NCBI RefSeq assembly: GCF_037389425.1
Contig: NZ_JBBHKR010000042.1
Span: forward strand, 146,881 to 210,880
Direction: 5' to 3'
Source: Stygiolobus sp037389425
Lineage (GTDB): Archaea; Thermoproteota; Thermoprotei_A; Sulfolobales; Sulfolobaceae
DNA: 64,000 nt
Below the pieces are notes generated by a model. It made no database searches. It was not told where the DNA came from and saw nothing but the letters and a program-made list of their open reading frames with translations. This document shows positions 54,386 to 63,901 of the stretch, piece by piece; within the stretch, counting starts at the first letter, position 1; every line of letters starts with the position of its first letter. Position numbers and translations under genes: made by a program.

Positions 54386-55918
54386 ATGAAGATTTCGATT
54401 ATCGGTATTATAGTCATTTTGGTATCCCTATTGACTTTGGCTAACGTTTCATTAGGTTCTCAAGGAAGAATGATAAGTTTTGTTCAACAATGCGGGATTA
54501 ATATACTAGTAGTATATTCAAATGGGAGCGTCATGCTAGAAAATCCTTCCAGAGAAATCTTATATATCACACAAATAAACTTTACGAGAATAATTGGGCT
54601 TTCTCAGCAGATAGTGTATCCTTGGGGGGTAAAACAATATCCTGAGAGCTTCCAGCACACCGTATTAATATTTCTTAACCAGTCTGGGTATTACGGTCTA
54701 ATATTACCCTCTTTTTATTCAGCAGTATTCGTCCTTAACTCGACTAATATTACTTATACTCCTCCAATGTCTTTTCCTCTGACCGTAAAGAAGGTAATAT
54801 ATGTATCGCCTTATTTTCCTAATATGGCCGCTGAAATAATAAATAATTATTTAGTTCAATATAATAACTCGGAGGTCATAATATCGAGTTTATCGAACGC
54901 AGTGATAAATTCATTGAACTTTTCCATTAACGATCTGATGGTGTTCGAGAACGCCACAGTGGTTAATAATGTAATCTTGGATCGACTAGGTCACGTGATA
55001 TATCCCTCTATATATAACTTGGGTTACTCTAACGTGACCTCTGTTTATTTCTATCAAGGCAACTATTTCTACGAGTGGAACTATACTTTGTATGAAGATG
55101 GTACCGTAATTTACAGACTTAACTTCTCGTCCAGTATAACTAAAATTTACTCCTATAACGGTTCCCTATATGTTTTCTTCTCCAATGGATACTTATTGGA
55201 TAATAAGCATCTAATCTATATAGGTAAATATTATAATTTTCTTGATAATCAATACGTGATCATCAACAATACGGTCTACAGCCTTAACTTAGAAAAGTTA
55301 AGTCCTCAGTATAATTTTACTCCTATTTATTATTACGACGGGATCGTAATGGGCAATAATCTCTGTATATTAGTGCCGAATAATATGACATTTGTGAGGG
55401 TTAGAGAAGTGGGTTTACCCCCTGAATCCATTTGGCTAATCAATGACAGCGGTATATTATATTATACTGATAAGTCCTCGGTGGAAGTTTTTAACCTTTC
55501 TAAGATGTTGTTTTATTCAGTACTACCTTACTATGTCGAATCTTATGGTAACTATACTGTATTATTTAGTCCCGTATATCAGCGCCTTAACCTAGAGCCC
55601 TCGGTAGTCCCCTTAAACCTTACAATCACATTATTTTATACTCCATTAGGTAATTATCGACTAACAATACACACTAATATTACATCATCATATACTACGA
55701 TTATACTCCCGGCAGGGTATTATACAATAACCTACGGAAATAGTAAGGTAGTGGTAAAACTGATAAATGGAAGTACCACCTTGCTTTTGACTGAGACTAC
55801 GTACCATACTCCATGGGGGAGACCCCACAGAAGTTCAGACTCTTCCGTATTTGTATTAGCTTTAGCAGGAATAGCCGTAATTATCATATTAATTTTGAGA
55901 AATATAATCAAAAGGTAA
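54386..55918 (+). CDS. Secreted, C-terminally anchored surface protein
   Basis: 510 residues: signal peptide (IIGIIVILVSLLTLANVSLG), a long Tyr/Asn/Ser-rich beta-structured body with more than 20 Asn-X-Ser/Thr sequons, and one C-terminal membrane helix (VFVLALAGIAVIIILILRN) with a basic tail. This is the S-layer-like layout of Sulfolobales exoproteins. It may be a beta-propeller (repeating VYFYQGNYFYEWNYTL-like strands). No enzymatic motif. It interrupts the sulfur island and may be a surface sulfur-attachment protein, which is speculation. Confidence 0.7.
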   Translation: MKISIIGIIVILVSLLTLANVSLGSQGRMISFVQQCGINILVVYSNGSVMLENPSREILYITQINFTRIIGLSQQIVYPWGVKQYPESFQHTVLIFLNQSGYYGLILPSFYSAVFVLNSTNITYTPPMSFPLTVKKVIYVSPYFPNMAAEIINNYLVQYNNSEVIISSLSNAVINSLNFSINDLMVFENATVVNNVILDRLGHVIYPSIYNLGYSNVTSVYFYQGNYFYEWNYTLYEDGTVIYRLNFSSSITKIYSYNGSLYVFFSNGYLLDNKHLIYIGKYYNFLDNQYVIINNTVYSLNLEKLSPQYNFTPIYYYDGIVMGNNLCILVPNNMTFVRVREVGLPPESIWLINDSGILYYTDKSSVEVFNLSKMLFYSVLPYYVESYGNYTVLFSPVYQRLNLEPSVVPLNLTITLFYTPLGNYRLTIHTNITSSYTTIILPAGYYTITYGNSKVVVKLINGSTTLLLTETTYHTPWGRPHRSSDSSVFVLALAGIAVIIILILRNIIKR

Positions 55919-55994
55919 TTATCACTCTAACAGCTATTAACTTAAAATACAAAGATTTAAATATGTGTATTTTAATTATATAATGTGATTAACT

Positions 55995-56369
55995 ATGGAA
56001 TTGGAAATAAGTAGGGTCAGATTACCTTCGGGAAAAGAAGTCGGTCTAGTAGAAGCCTTGAGTTTCTGTTATGACCTCTCGGATACTGATTTTCAAGTCC
56101 TTAAAGCACTACTAAATAGCGACGGGAAAAACGAAGATATGTTAGCTGAACAGCTGAAACTATCTAAGGCTTCCATAAATAGGAGCGTAAACAAGTTAGT
56201 ATCTTTAGGTTTTGTCGAGAGGATGAAAGACTCTTCCTCTAAAGGAGGTAGACCTAGATACATTTACAAAGCAGTTCCCACAGAGAGATTAATGGAAAAG
56301 ATCACAAATGATTTTAAGAGATGTGCTGAACTTTTCAGTAGTATTTTACCTAAGGAGTTAGAACGTTAA
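55995..56369 (+). CDS. Winged-helix regulator, paralogue of the 37022 gene
   Basis: 124 residues, closely similar to the protein at 37022 throughout: RLPSGKEVGLVEALSFCYDL, EQLKLSKASINRSVNKLVSL, SSKGGRPRYIYKAVP. The only cysteines are C25 and C110, as in the paralogue. AAAATACA (55944-55951) and TGTATTTT (55966-55973) flank its TATA-like TTTAAATA. Together the two regulators bracket the sHdr genes. Probably a homodimer or a heterodimer partner of the other. Confidence 0.8.
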   Translation: MELEISRVRLPSGKEVGLVEALSFCYDLSDTDFQVLKALLNSDGKNEDMLAEQLKLSKASINRSVNKLVSLGFVERMKDSSSKGGRPRYIYKAVPTERLMEKITNDFKRCAELFSSILPKELER

Positions 56370-56407
56370 GAACAAATTAATTTATTCTCACATCCATTTT
56401 TACTTCT

Positions 56408-57349
56408 ATGAAGAGTATTCTGATAACGGGTTTAGGTTTTTTGGCTACTAACGTAGCTTATTACCTTTCTCATAACTACAAGGTGACAGTAACTTATAGG
56501 AATTTGAATCCCGTGAAAGAAGTATATGTTAAGACGTTAAGGGAAAAAAGCGTTGAAGTAATTCAGTTAGACGTATTGAAAGACATGGACAAGTTGAATA
56601 ACGCTGTTAAAGAGCACGATCTCGTAGTTAACTTCATAGGAGAAATCAGCGGTAAACCTGAGGATTTGAGGCGATCTAATTATGAAGTCCCTACGAGAAT
56701 AGCAGAAGTAGTTAGGCAATTTGGAAAGTTAATGATCCACACTAGTGCATCTACTTACGGTATTACGGGGTTTGTGAAAGTTGAAGAAAAGTTAGGAGAT
56801 GGTCTGAAACCTCAGTCCGCCTTCGAGAAAACGAAGTTGGAGGGAGAACTTTCAGTATATAAGATCCTAAGCGATAAGGTGTTTATATTTAGACCCACGC
56901 TGGTTTACGGTCGGTTTGCGGCCCACGTTCAATTTGTGACTATATATAAGTTAGTTAAAAGAGGGCTTCTTCCTGATATTAACATATCTTTTATGCCGAT
57001 AAGTGCTAGATATATAGCTCAAGGAATTGCAGCTATAATTGAAGGTAAAAGTCCTTCCAAGAATTACTTTTATGTAACTGAATGCGAACCAATAAAGATC
57101 ATGAGGTTATTCGAAATTTATGCTGAAGCATTAAATAGGAAGGTTTTGAAGATTAAAATCCCCACGTTTATTGCTAAGGCTGCTCTTCCCTCGGATGTAA
57201 GACAGTTATTAAAGTACTCTGGGACTATCTTTGACTGTTCTATATTTAGAGAAATTGTACCAAATTTACAGTTTGATAAACCTGAGCTTGTAGAGAACGC
57301 TAAGTTCTTGTCTGAACTTGATAGAGAGAGAAAGTTAATTCCAACGTGA
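56408..57349 (+). CDS. NAD(P)-dependent epimerase/SDR-family protein (NDUFA9-like)
   Basis: 313 residues. LITGLGFLATNVAYYLSHNY is the Rossmann GxxGxxA motif, then VTYRNLNPVKEV, VVNFIGEI, LMIHTSASTYGI (Ser/Thr and Tyr region) and VFIFRPTLVYGRF. The catalytic YxxxK is not clear, so it resembles atypical extended SDRs such as NDUFA9 that only bind the nucleotide. Its place after the winged-helix gene gives no pathway. Confidence 0.78.
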   Translation: MKSILITGLGFLATNVAYYLSHNYKVTVTYRNLNPVKEVYVKTLREKSVEVIQLDVLKDMDKLNNAVKEHDLVVNFIGEISGKPEDLRRSNYEVPTRIAEVVRQFGKLMIHTSASTYGITGFVKVEEKLGDGLKPQSAFEKTKLEGELSVYKILSDKVFIFRPTLVYGRFAAHVQFVTIYKLVKRGLLPDINISFMPISARYIAQGIAAIIEGKSPSKNYFYVTECEPIKIMRLFEIYAEALNRKVLKIKIPTFIAKAALPSDVRQLLKYSGTIFDCSIFREIVPNLQFDKPELVENAKFLSELDRERKLIPT

Positions 57350-57381
57350 ATTGGGTAAAGTTTATATCTTCTTTCGAGATT

Positions 57382-57639
57382 ATGATCATTGAAATGCCTC
57401 ACATATACAGACATCAAATAGATAAAGACATGAGTTTAACATTTCAACCTAAGGGTAGTAATCCTACGTTGGCTCTCAATCTGGGAGGAATGTTCTTACA
57501 CATTCCAGTGAAAGGAAAAATAGCACCCTATTTGTCGTACGCTAGTTCGAGTATAATGTTAGAACAAGGATTTAATTTTGAACATCATCAGTTCTTAGCG
57601 AGAGCTAAGGAAAGAAGAAAAGAAAGAAGGAATCGCTAA
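57382..57639 (+). CDS. Hypothetical protein with basic tail (85 aa)
   Basis: 85 residues from ATG 57382; a GTG at 57346 overlapping the upstream stop would add 12, but GTTTATATC at 57357-57366 is a fitting TATA box for 57382. The body is beta-like (GSNPTLALNLGGMFLHIPVK) and the tail is strongly basic (ARAKERRKERRNR), suggesting nucleic-acid binding. In another frame the next 60 bases encode a further basic tail (LPRAGSKGANPKGAKKR), so a frameshift is possible. No family recognised. Confidence 0.5.
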   Translation: MIIEMPHIYRHQIDKDMSLTFQPKGSNPTLALNLGGMFLHIPVKGKIAPYLSYASSSIMLEQGFNFEHHQFLARAKERRKERRNR

Positions 57640-57698
57640 TTTACCTAGGGCAGGGTCTAAAGGTGCTAATCCTAAAGGAGCCAAAAAGCGTTGAATTC

Positions 57699-58541
57699 CT
57701 AAACCTTAAAATATTCTAAGTACTCTTCTGGAAGGCTACAACATGCGTCATGCATAGGAAGATTAAATTCTTTCACAACCCTCGGTGATGGGTTGGCTAT
57801 CCTTTGAACTAAACCTTTTTCTACCGAAACCTTGTCCAATTTATCCTTTATAGCATGAGGTCTCATACAACCCAAACTCACTCTGCCTTGCATTAATCTA
57901 TTTCCCAACTCTATCATCTTTACCGTTTCTTCTACCTCAGGGACTCTAAATACCTGAGAAGGTGTACCCTTCGTGGGTATAAACACTAGGAAGTTAAGTA
58001 GATAAGGCTTAAAGGAGGAAGCTATCTTTATACTTTCAGCTACGTCATCGTTAGGTAGTCCAAGCATTATGTGAGGTACGATGTACCTAGGTCCGTAATC
58101 TATCAGCATCTCTAAGACTTTTAGATAATCTTCTCTGCTTCTCCCAGAGAGTCCTTTGGACTGGAAGGCTTTGGGAGAATAGGCGAACTCGTAGTCAACT
58201 ATATCAACGGCATCTCTTAACTCTTCTATTGTGCTCTTGTCAAGGAGTCCAGGGTGGATGTTAAATATTATATCTGGGTTCTCCTTCTTTAACATTTTCA
58301 GAACTGGTAAATAAGGTCTTATTTGTAGCTCTCCTTTTTTATTAAAACCCCCACTTATTAGAAAGCCTTTAACCCCCATCTCGTATCTCTTCTTAACGTA
58401 TTTGTACATGGTTTCTGGAGTCATGGCCCCTTCCATGGAGCTTATGTACTTAGAAGTGCAGTAAAAACAATTGAGAGAGCAACTCCCCCCAGTTATGCTA
58501 AGGACGTTGAACTTCTTCAATGTGATGAAGCCGAGAACCAC
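57699..58541 (-). CDS. Radical SAM enzyme, LipS-type half A paralogue
   Basis: 280 residues, paralogue of the protein at 38990. SAM cluster CSLNCFYC at about residue 22, then GFLISGGFNKKGE, SLGCMRPHA and HDACCSLPEEY; the last two keep the C-terminal Cys positions of the 38990 protein. It overlaps the next gene by 25 bases. Probably one half of a second lipoate synthase. Confidence 0.78.
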   Translation of the reverse strand: MVLGFITLKKFNVLSITGGSCSLNCFYCTSKYISSMEGAMTPETMYKYVKKRYEMGVKGFLISGGFNKKGELQIRPYLPVLKMLKKENPDIIFNIHPGLLDKSTIEELRDAVDIVDYEFAYSPKAFQSKGLSGRSREDYLKVLEMLIDYGPRYIVPHIMLGLPNDDVAESIKIASSFKPYLLNFLVFIPTKGTPSQVFRVPEVEETVKMIELGNRLMQGRVSLGCMRPHAIKDKLDKVSVEKGLVQRIANPSPRVVKEFNLPMHDACCSLPEEYLEYFKV

Positions 58542-59338
58542 TTGTAATCCCTCAACGGTATATTATATAATTCTTTATCCAAAGGACTTTCATTATAATA
58601 AGGTCTATCACAAGAAGGACAACCGGAAGTAAGGAATGCTTCCTCACCATCTTTACCGGTGGATAGTTTATACCTCAAGGCTTGTATCCTTCGGTAGTAC
58701 TCCAGCGAAGGTCTCTCCTTTTTTTCATATGGCGTCCCCTTTACTGGGGTAAAGGCGAAAAGGGCTACTTCAGCCCCAAGAGCGTAAAGCTCTTTCATAG
58801 TGTTAACCATCTCTTCCTCACTCTCTCCCAGACCTACTATGAGATGGACGTAAACATGTCTGCGACCGAATACGTCGACAGCATCCTTTATAAAATCCAT
58901 GTACCGCTCGTAAGAATAAGGTTTCCTAACTTCTCTCCACATGGATTTAACTGTGTCTAAGCCGACACCCAGATAATCAATCCCTATTTCTTTTAATTTA
59001 ATTAGGTACTGTTTATCTACGGGGGTTATTGTAACAGACTTGCGTTTAGAGTCTATTTTTGACATAATCTCGATAACCTCGTCTTCGAACTTTTCCTTAA
59101 TCACCGTTTGTAAACAAACTCTAGCAAAGCTATTTAGCAAGTCTTTAATCTCTTCTAGTTCCATTGGATACCACTTTACCCTAGAAAGGTAAGTCTTGTC
59201 AGCATTGCTTAACATTGACTGAGTGCAGAATTTACATGAGGCATTACACCCACCGCTCTGAAGTAAGTATGCAGTATTGCTTAGTTTAATGCCCTTCTTT
59301 ATGAAGTAATAAGTCCCAGCCGAGACCAGTACTTTCAT
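58517..59338 (-). CDS. Radical SAM enzyme, LipS-type half B paralogue
   Basis: 273 residues, paralogue of the protein at 39882 but about 80 residues shorter, mainly at the N-terminus and in the loops. SAM cluster CNASCKFC near residue 32, VHLIVGLGESEEEMVNTMKE, VALFAFTPVKGTPYEKKERP and LTSGCPSCDRPYYNE near the C-terminus. It precedes half A on the same strand, the opposite order to the first pair, and is coupled to the aldo/keto reductase gene by a four-base overlap. Confidence 0.8.
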   Translation of the reverse strand: MKVLVSAGTYYFIKKGIKLSNTAYLLQSGGCNASCKFCTQSMLSNADKTYLSRVKWYPMELEEIKDLLNSFARVCLQTVIKEKFEDEVIEIMSKIDSKRKSVTITPVDKQYLIKLKEIGIDYLGVGLDTVKSMWREVRKPYSYERYMDFIKDAVDVFGRRHVYVHLIVGLGESEEEMVNTMKELYALGAEVALFAFTPVKGTPYEKKERPSLEYYRRIQALRYKLSTGKDGEEAFLTSGCPSCDRPYYNESPLDKELYNIPLRDYKWFSASSH

Positions 59339-60144
59339 GCAAACATCCTCCTCCTGACCTCCTTTGCATCTTCATCACTTAGGTCGAATCTTAGGACTTC
59401 GGCTATTTCGTCAATATGTTTTTTGTTTGCCGATTTAGGTATCGGGATGGCGTTTTTCTTCAAATATGCTAACGCTATTTGAGCCACGGTTTTTCCGTAT
59501 TTCTGTGCTATGTCAGACAATATGGTCTCAGTTGCTATTCGCCCTTGACCCAGTGGAGAATAAGCTATTATCTTGATCCCGTTCTTTTTAGCGAATGGTA
59601 TTATGTCTCTTTCTGGGGAGAGGTCGTATATGCTATATTCTATTTCGTCGGCAACTATCTCGTATTTCCTAGTTAACGTTATAGCCTCCTTTAGTAAGTT
59701 TAGGTCGAAATTACTTACTCCTATACACCTAACTATTCCCTTATCAACTAACTCTTCCATTGCGGCGAGTGTTTCTGAGAGCTTAACTGAAGGGTTAGGC
59801 CAATGGATGAGGTATAGATCAATGTATTTAGTGTTCAGACGTTTGAGGCTATTAGTAGCGGACTTGATTACGTCGTCGTACTTCAAGTGGTTGTTCCAGA
59901 CTTTAGTTATTATGAAAACGTCGTCCCTTTGAAAGCGTAAAACTGCCTTCCCTACTAGTTCCTCGGTATGTCCCCCTCCGTACATCTCTGCAGTATCGAT
60001 GACATTAATTCCCTTTGATATAGCGTAGGAAATAGCTTCAATGTATTTATCGTCGTTTGAGTAATCGGCCGTCCAGAAGCCCCCTCCCATCTTCCATGTA
60101 CCTAGACCAATTTCACTGACCTTTTTATCACATAATTCCGTCAA
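59335..60144 (-). CDS. Aldo/keto reductase
   Basis: 269 residues, full family length. Catalytic tetrad: Asp in DTAEMYGGG (with Tyr), Lys in FIITKVWN and His in YLIHWPNPS; NADPH site IPIPKSANKKHIDEI. It reduces aldehydes or ketones in the cytoplasm. It sits between the second lpd and the second lipS pair and overlaps both (17 and four bases), so one operon of four genes is likely; why an AKR belongs there is not known. Confidence 0.88.
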   Translation of the reverse strand: MTELCDKKVSEIGLGTWKMGGGFWTADYSNDDKYIEAISYAISKGINVIDTAEMYGGGHTEELVGKAVLRFQRDDVFIITKVWNNHLKYDDVIKSATNSLKRLNTKYIDLYLIHWPNPSVKLSETLAAMEELVDKGIVRCIGVSNFDLNLLKEAITLTRKYEIVADEIEYSIYDLSPERDIIPFAKKNGIKIIAYSPLGQGRIATETILSDIAQKYGKTVAQIALAYLKKNAIPIPKSANKKHIDEIAEVLRFDLSDEDAKEVRRRMFA

Positions 60145-61360
60145 AAGTTCTCACCAATTCCCATATTGACTCTAGATATGAGGGATGAGGAAACTGAAAG
60201 TCTAGGAGAGAACTTATACTTATTCCGAATTTCATCGCAATCCCTATAATTGTTATGATTTCTTCGGCTCTCTCAGAAAACACTACGGCACCGACTATCT
60301 TTCCTTCTTCCTCACAAATCTTCAAGAACCCCTCTGTTTCTTTCTCAGCTATAGCCCTAGGTAATGTGACCATGTCAATTTTCTTACAATTTCCAGTTGT
60401 TTTGCCGATATATGCTATTTGAGGCATTGTGTATATTACTTTAGGTACAACTGATCCGTCATATGCTTTCCTTTTGCCTACTGAGTTCAGTGCAGCGGTT
60501 ACCCCCTTGTGAATCGCTTCATGTGCGGTAAATGATCCGGTGACGTCTCCCGCAGCATAAACGTTTTTGAGAGAGGTCTCCATATATTCGTTTACCAAAA
60601 GCCATTTATCGCTCCTCAATTCTTCAAATCCCTCTAAATTGGGTTTTCTGCCGAAACTCAGAAGAACGAAGTCTCCTTCTATCTTTTCCCCCTTAGATGT
60701 GATCACCTCGTTTCCCTCAATTTTAGCCTCTACTCCCATGTGGAGTTTAAACCCCAGTTTCGAGAAGTAACTAGTTATACTTTTCCTTAAGTCTGGGTCA
60801 TGTTTAGGGAGAAGTAAATCCTCTCTTTCTACTATGTGGACTTCCTTTCCTATCATTCTAAGGAGCCATCCGTATTCTACTCCTCCTACTCCTCCCCCGA
60901 CTATTACAACTCTGTTGAAATCTTTATCTAGATATGGAAGGTCGTCTGAAGCTAACGCTCCAGAGGGCTTTTTAGTCCCGGTAGCTATTATTACCTTTTC
61001 TGAGTTAAGAGTTTGTCCGTTAACCTCAATTTTCCCCCCTTTTAACGACGCCTTTCCATGCATAACGTCAATATCGTGGCTTTCTAATGCGTATTCTATG
61101 CCTTTTGAGATTCGGTTTATTGCGTCCTTAGCAAGTTTAGTGAGTTCTAAGTAGCTGAAGTTCAAAGTTTTTCCTATTCTACCTAGAGAATAAGCTAGAG
61201 CCATAGGGTGGAGCATCGCTTTAGACGGAATACAGCCGAACAATACACAAGTCCCACCCAACTTGTCCCTCTCTTCAACCACTGTTACTTTCTCCCCTAA
61301 AGAAGCAGCTGTTAGAGCTGCGTAGAATCCAGCTGGTCCTGAACCTACTATCGTTATCAT
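60128..61360 (-). CDS. lpd: Dihydrolipoamide dehydrogenase (second copy)
   Basis: 410 residues. FAD site IVGSGPAGFYAALTAASLGE, redox disulfide GGTCVLFGCIPS, NAD site VVIVGGGVGGVEYGWLL and C-terminal FPHPSYLE with the catalytic His. It is about 30 residues shorter than the copy at 45496 and only moderately similar. It starts the operon lpd-AKR-lipS B-lipS A and is divergent from the split lplA/lplB, which together look like a self-contained lipoate set. Confidence 0.9.
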   Translation of the reverse strand: MITIVGSGPAGFYAALTAASLGEKVTVVEERDKLGGTCVLFGCIPSKAMLHPMALAYSLGRIGKTLNFSYLELTKLAKDAINRISKGIEYALESHDIDVMHGKASLKGGKIEVNGQTLNSEKVIIATGTKKPSGALASDDLPYLDKDFNRVVIVGGGVGGVEYGWLLRMIGKEVHIVEREDLLLPKHDPDLRKSITSYFSKLGFKLHMGVEAKIEGNEVITSKGEKIEGDFVLLSFGRKPNLEGFEELRSDKWLLVNEYMETSLKNVYAAGDVTGSFTAHEAIHKGVTAALNSVGKRKAYDGSVVPKVIYTMPQIAYIGKTTGNCKKIDMVTLPRAIAEKETEGFLKICEEEGKIVGAVVFSERAEEIITIIGIAMKFGISISSLLDFQFPHPSYLESIWELVRTFDGIM

Positions 61361-61396
61361 AGATTAATTATACTGCTTACACCTAAAATAACTTGT

Positions 61397-62119
61397 ATGA
61401 GATTGGTCATAGAGGGTGGAAATTCTGGAGACAGACAAATGGCTTTGGACGAGACGATGTTAATACTTCTAGATAGGAATATTATTCCTGAGACCCTTAG
61501 GCTTTGGAATTTTTCTCCCACAACATTATCCATAGGGAGGTTTTTAGCGGTTAGAGATTGGGTTAACGAAGATCTTCTCAGAAGATATTCGATACCTTTG
61601 GTGAGGCGGTTCACCGGAGGAGGTCCTGCACTACATGACGAAAAGGGGGAGATAACGTGGACGGTCGTACTCAAAATGAACGATATGATGAAAGCTTATA
61701 AAATAGTTGCTGACGGTCTCATCTCAGCTATTAAAGAGTTCGGTTTGAAAGGAGAGTTTACGCCGATAAACGACGTGGTGATAGAGGGAAAAAAGGTTGT
61801 AGGTATGGCTGGCGCCCTGAAGAAGAGTGCTGTAGTTGTTCACGGGACTTTCATGTTTGATACTAACCTCGAGTTAATGGATGTAATAAAAGTCCCTAAA
61901 GTGAAAGAAGTTGATAGGGGAAAGCCTAAAACAAGAGTAACTACTATATCTGCTATTTTAGGCGAAAAGATAAGTAGGGAAAAAGCTCTGAATGCCTTGA
62001 TTAAAGGATTCTCTGAGGTTTTTAAACTAGAGGAAGGGGAACTAACTGAGATCGAATATGAAATATCAAATCAGCTGACGTGGAAGTATACTAATCCCAA
62101 CTGGACTTATGTTAGGTGA
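61397..62119 (+). CDS. lplA: Lipoate-protein ligase, catalytic subunit LplA (split form)
   Basis: 240 residues, the catalytic domain alone. PLVRRFTGGGPALHDEKGEI and NDVVIEGKKVVGMAGALKKS carry the lipoyl-AMP binding motifs and the catalytic Lys. The accessory C-terminal domain is encoded separately by the next gene, as in Thermoplasma acidophilum LplA/LplB. The two other ligases in this window have the domains fused. Confidence 0.9.
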   Translation: MRLVIEGGNSGDRQMALDETMLILLDRNIIPETLRLWNFSPTTLSIGRFLAVRDWVNEDLLRRYSIPLVRRFTGGGPALHDEKGEITWTVVLKMNDMMKAYKIVADGLISAIKEFGLKGEFTPINDVVIEGKKVVGMAGALKKSAVVVHGTFMFDTNLELMDVIKVPKVKEVDRGKPKTRVTTISAILGEKISREKALNALIKGFSEVFKLEEGELTEIEYEISNQLTWKYTNPNWTYVR

Positions 62120-62123
62120 GAAG

Positions 62124-62348
62124 ATGTGTGAGGTCTCCTTTAGGTCTAGGCAAGGCAAAACTGTAATTGTGAGAGTTTACGGTGATAAGGTGGAGATAAC
62201 TGGGGATTTCTTCACTTCAGAGGAGGAGTTAGAAAAACTGGAGAAATGTTTATCGAGAGGAGAGAAAAGCTGTAAGGCAGTTATCTTGGGCGTTGAAATA
62301 AGTGAGTTATACAGTGCCATAGAGGAGTGTAGGAGAACTTCATCTTAA
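62124..62348 (+). CDS. lplB: Lipoate-protein ligase accessory subunit LplB (split form)
   Basis: 74 residues from ATG 62124, which has AGGTGAG 5-11 bases upstream; an earlier in-frame ATG at 62109 overlaps lplA. It matches the LplA C-terminal domain (KVEITGDFFTSEEELEKLEK). In Thermoplasma such a protein is required by LplA for lipoate activation. Two or three cysteines are of unknown meaning. Confidence 0.85.
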   Translation: MCEVSFRSRQGKTVIVRVYGDKVEITGDFFTSEEELEKLEKCLSRGEKSCKAVILGVEISELYSAIEECRRTSS

Positions 62349-62416
62349 TTAGAAGGCACAGTGTTAGAATAATTCCTACATAACTTTATAACTCGTAGAT
62401 TTAGATATATCTAAGT

Positions 62417-63874
62417 ATGTCAACCTACGACCTTAAATATGCTTATAGGGCTTTAGTAACTCTGGCACCGCTAGCTGTAGCCGTTATGTATACTGAGGGG
62501 ATGTTAATTCCAGCATTGCCTTCAATTGCAAGTGAGTTTGGGGTTTCCTCTGCTACCGTTAGTTGGGTATTGTCTATATATCTGTTAACTGGTACGGTGA
62601 TGAATCCTATAGCGGGTAAACTGGGTGACATATTTGGTAAGAAGAGGGTATTAGAGATAGTAATATGGATTTACGCACTTGGAGTGACGCTAACGGGTTT
62701 TTCGCCTAATTTTACGGCTCTCTTAATTTTCAGAGCAATTCAAGGTTTAGGTTTAGCCATGTTCCCCTTGGCATTCAGCCTCATCAGAGAGGAATTCCCT
62801 CCTAATCTCGTTCCTAAAGCACAAGGCTTGGTAAGCGCTATGTTCGGCATAGGAAGTGCCATAGCCTTACCGTTAGGAGGTTACATAGCGCAGAACTTTG
62901 GTTGGCAGTATACATATCATACGGTTATCCCAGTAGTAATAACATTAGCTCTCTTAATTCATTTCTTCATCAGGGAATCTAAAGTGAGGCTAGAAGCTAG
63001 GATAGACTATTTAGGAGTAATTCTGTTAGGATCAGCTTTGGGAACGTTGATATTTGGACTAACCGAAGCTCCGAATTACGGATGGACTTCATTAGAAACA
63101 CTAGGTTCAGTCATTACATCTCTAGTTCTATTCACGGTATTCTTTTATGAAGAAAAGGTTTCATTATCTCCGCTAATGCCATTAAGTCTAATGAAGAGGA
63201 GAAACGTTTTAGTCGCCAATATAGCTGCTATAGTAGCTGGTTTTGCCTTATTTATGGCTTATCAAACACTCACATATTTACTAGAAGAACCCAGGCCTGT
63301 GGGTTTTGACTTAGATATTCTATCTACTGGATTATGGCTACTTCCTTTAGCTTTAATTCAGATGGTAGGTAGTGTATCTGCTGGTCGGTTTATATCTAAG
63401 AAAGGCCCGAGGCCGGTCTTGATATTTGGTTCTTTCTTGCTCATTCCTTCTTACTTAATCCTTTCGTTAATTATAGGGAAGAGTGGATTGGAGACTATAA
63501 TACTATTTGCTTCAATCTCCAACTTGGCTGCTGCCCTCCTGAACGTGTCCCTGATTAACATTCTTGTCTTCTCAGTGGAGAGACAATACTTGGGTATAGC
63601 GACCTCTTTAAACACGGTGTTCAGGCTTTTGGGCGGGGCTGTGGGACCTGCTGTAGCTGGAGCTATAATGGGGACTTATGAAACAAGTATAGTTTATCCA
63701 ATCGTGATAAATGGTCAAATAAGTTACATACCGGTGATGATTCCCTCTGATTTCAGCTTCTCTCTAAATTATTTAATAGCAATGGGCATAGCTATAATGA
63801 TGAGTGCCCTATCTTTAACGTCTAGGAATATACAATTAGGACAAAGAGCTACAAAAGAAGCAATAAAAGAGTAA
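62417..63874 (+). CDS. MFS transporter (DHA2-like drug exporter)
   Basis: 485 residues with 14 predicted helices. PIAGKLGDIFGKKRVLEIVI is the MFS loop 2-3 motif, then FRAIQGLGLAMFPLAFSLIR and GIGSAIALPLGGYIAQNFGW (motif C). The 14-helix layout fits EmrB/QacA proton-driven exporters. Substrate unknown; it has its own promoter and is not evidently part of the sulfur island. Confidence 0.88.
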   Translation: MSTYDLKYAYRALVTLAPLAVAVMYTEGMLIPALPSIASEFGVSSATVSWVLSIYLLTGTVMNPIAGKLGDIFGKKRVLEIVIWIYALGVTLTGFSPNFTALLIFRAIQGLGLAMFPLAFSLIREEFPPNLVPKAQGLVSAMFGIGSAIALPLGGYIAQNFGWQYTYHTVIPVVITLALLIHFFIRESKVRLEARIDYLGVILLGSALGTLIFGLTEAPNYGWTSLETLGSVITSLVLFTVFFYEEKVSLSPLMPLSLMKRRNVLVANIAAIVAGFALFMAYQTLTYLLEEPRPVGFDLDILSTGLWLLPLALIQMVGSVSAGRFISKKGPRPVLIFGSFLLIPSYLILSLIIGKSGLETIILFASISNLAAALLNVSLINILVFSVERQYLGIATSLNTVFRLLGGAVGPAVAGAIMGTYETSIVYPIVINGQISYIPVMIPSDFSFSLNYLIAMGIAIMMSALSLTSRNIQLGQRATKEAIKE

Positions 63875-63901
63875 AAGCCAAAATGGTTTTTGAATATTTT
63901 C

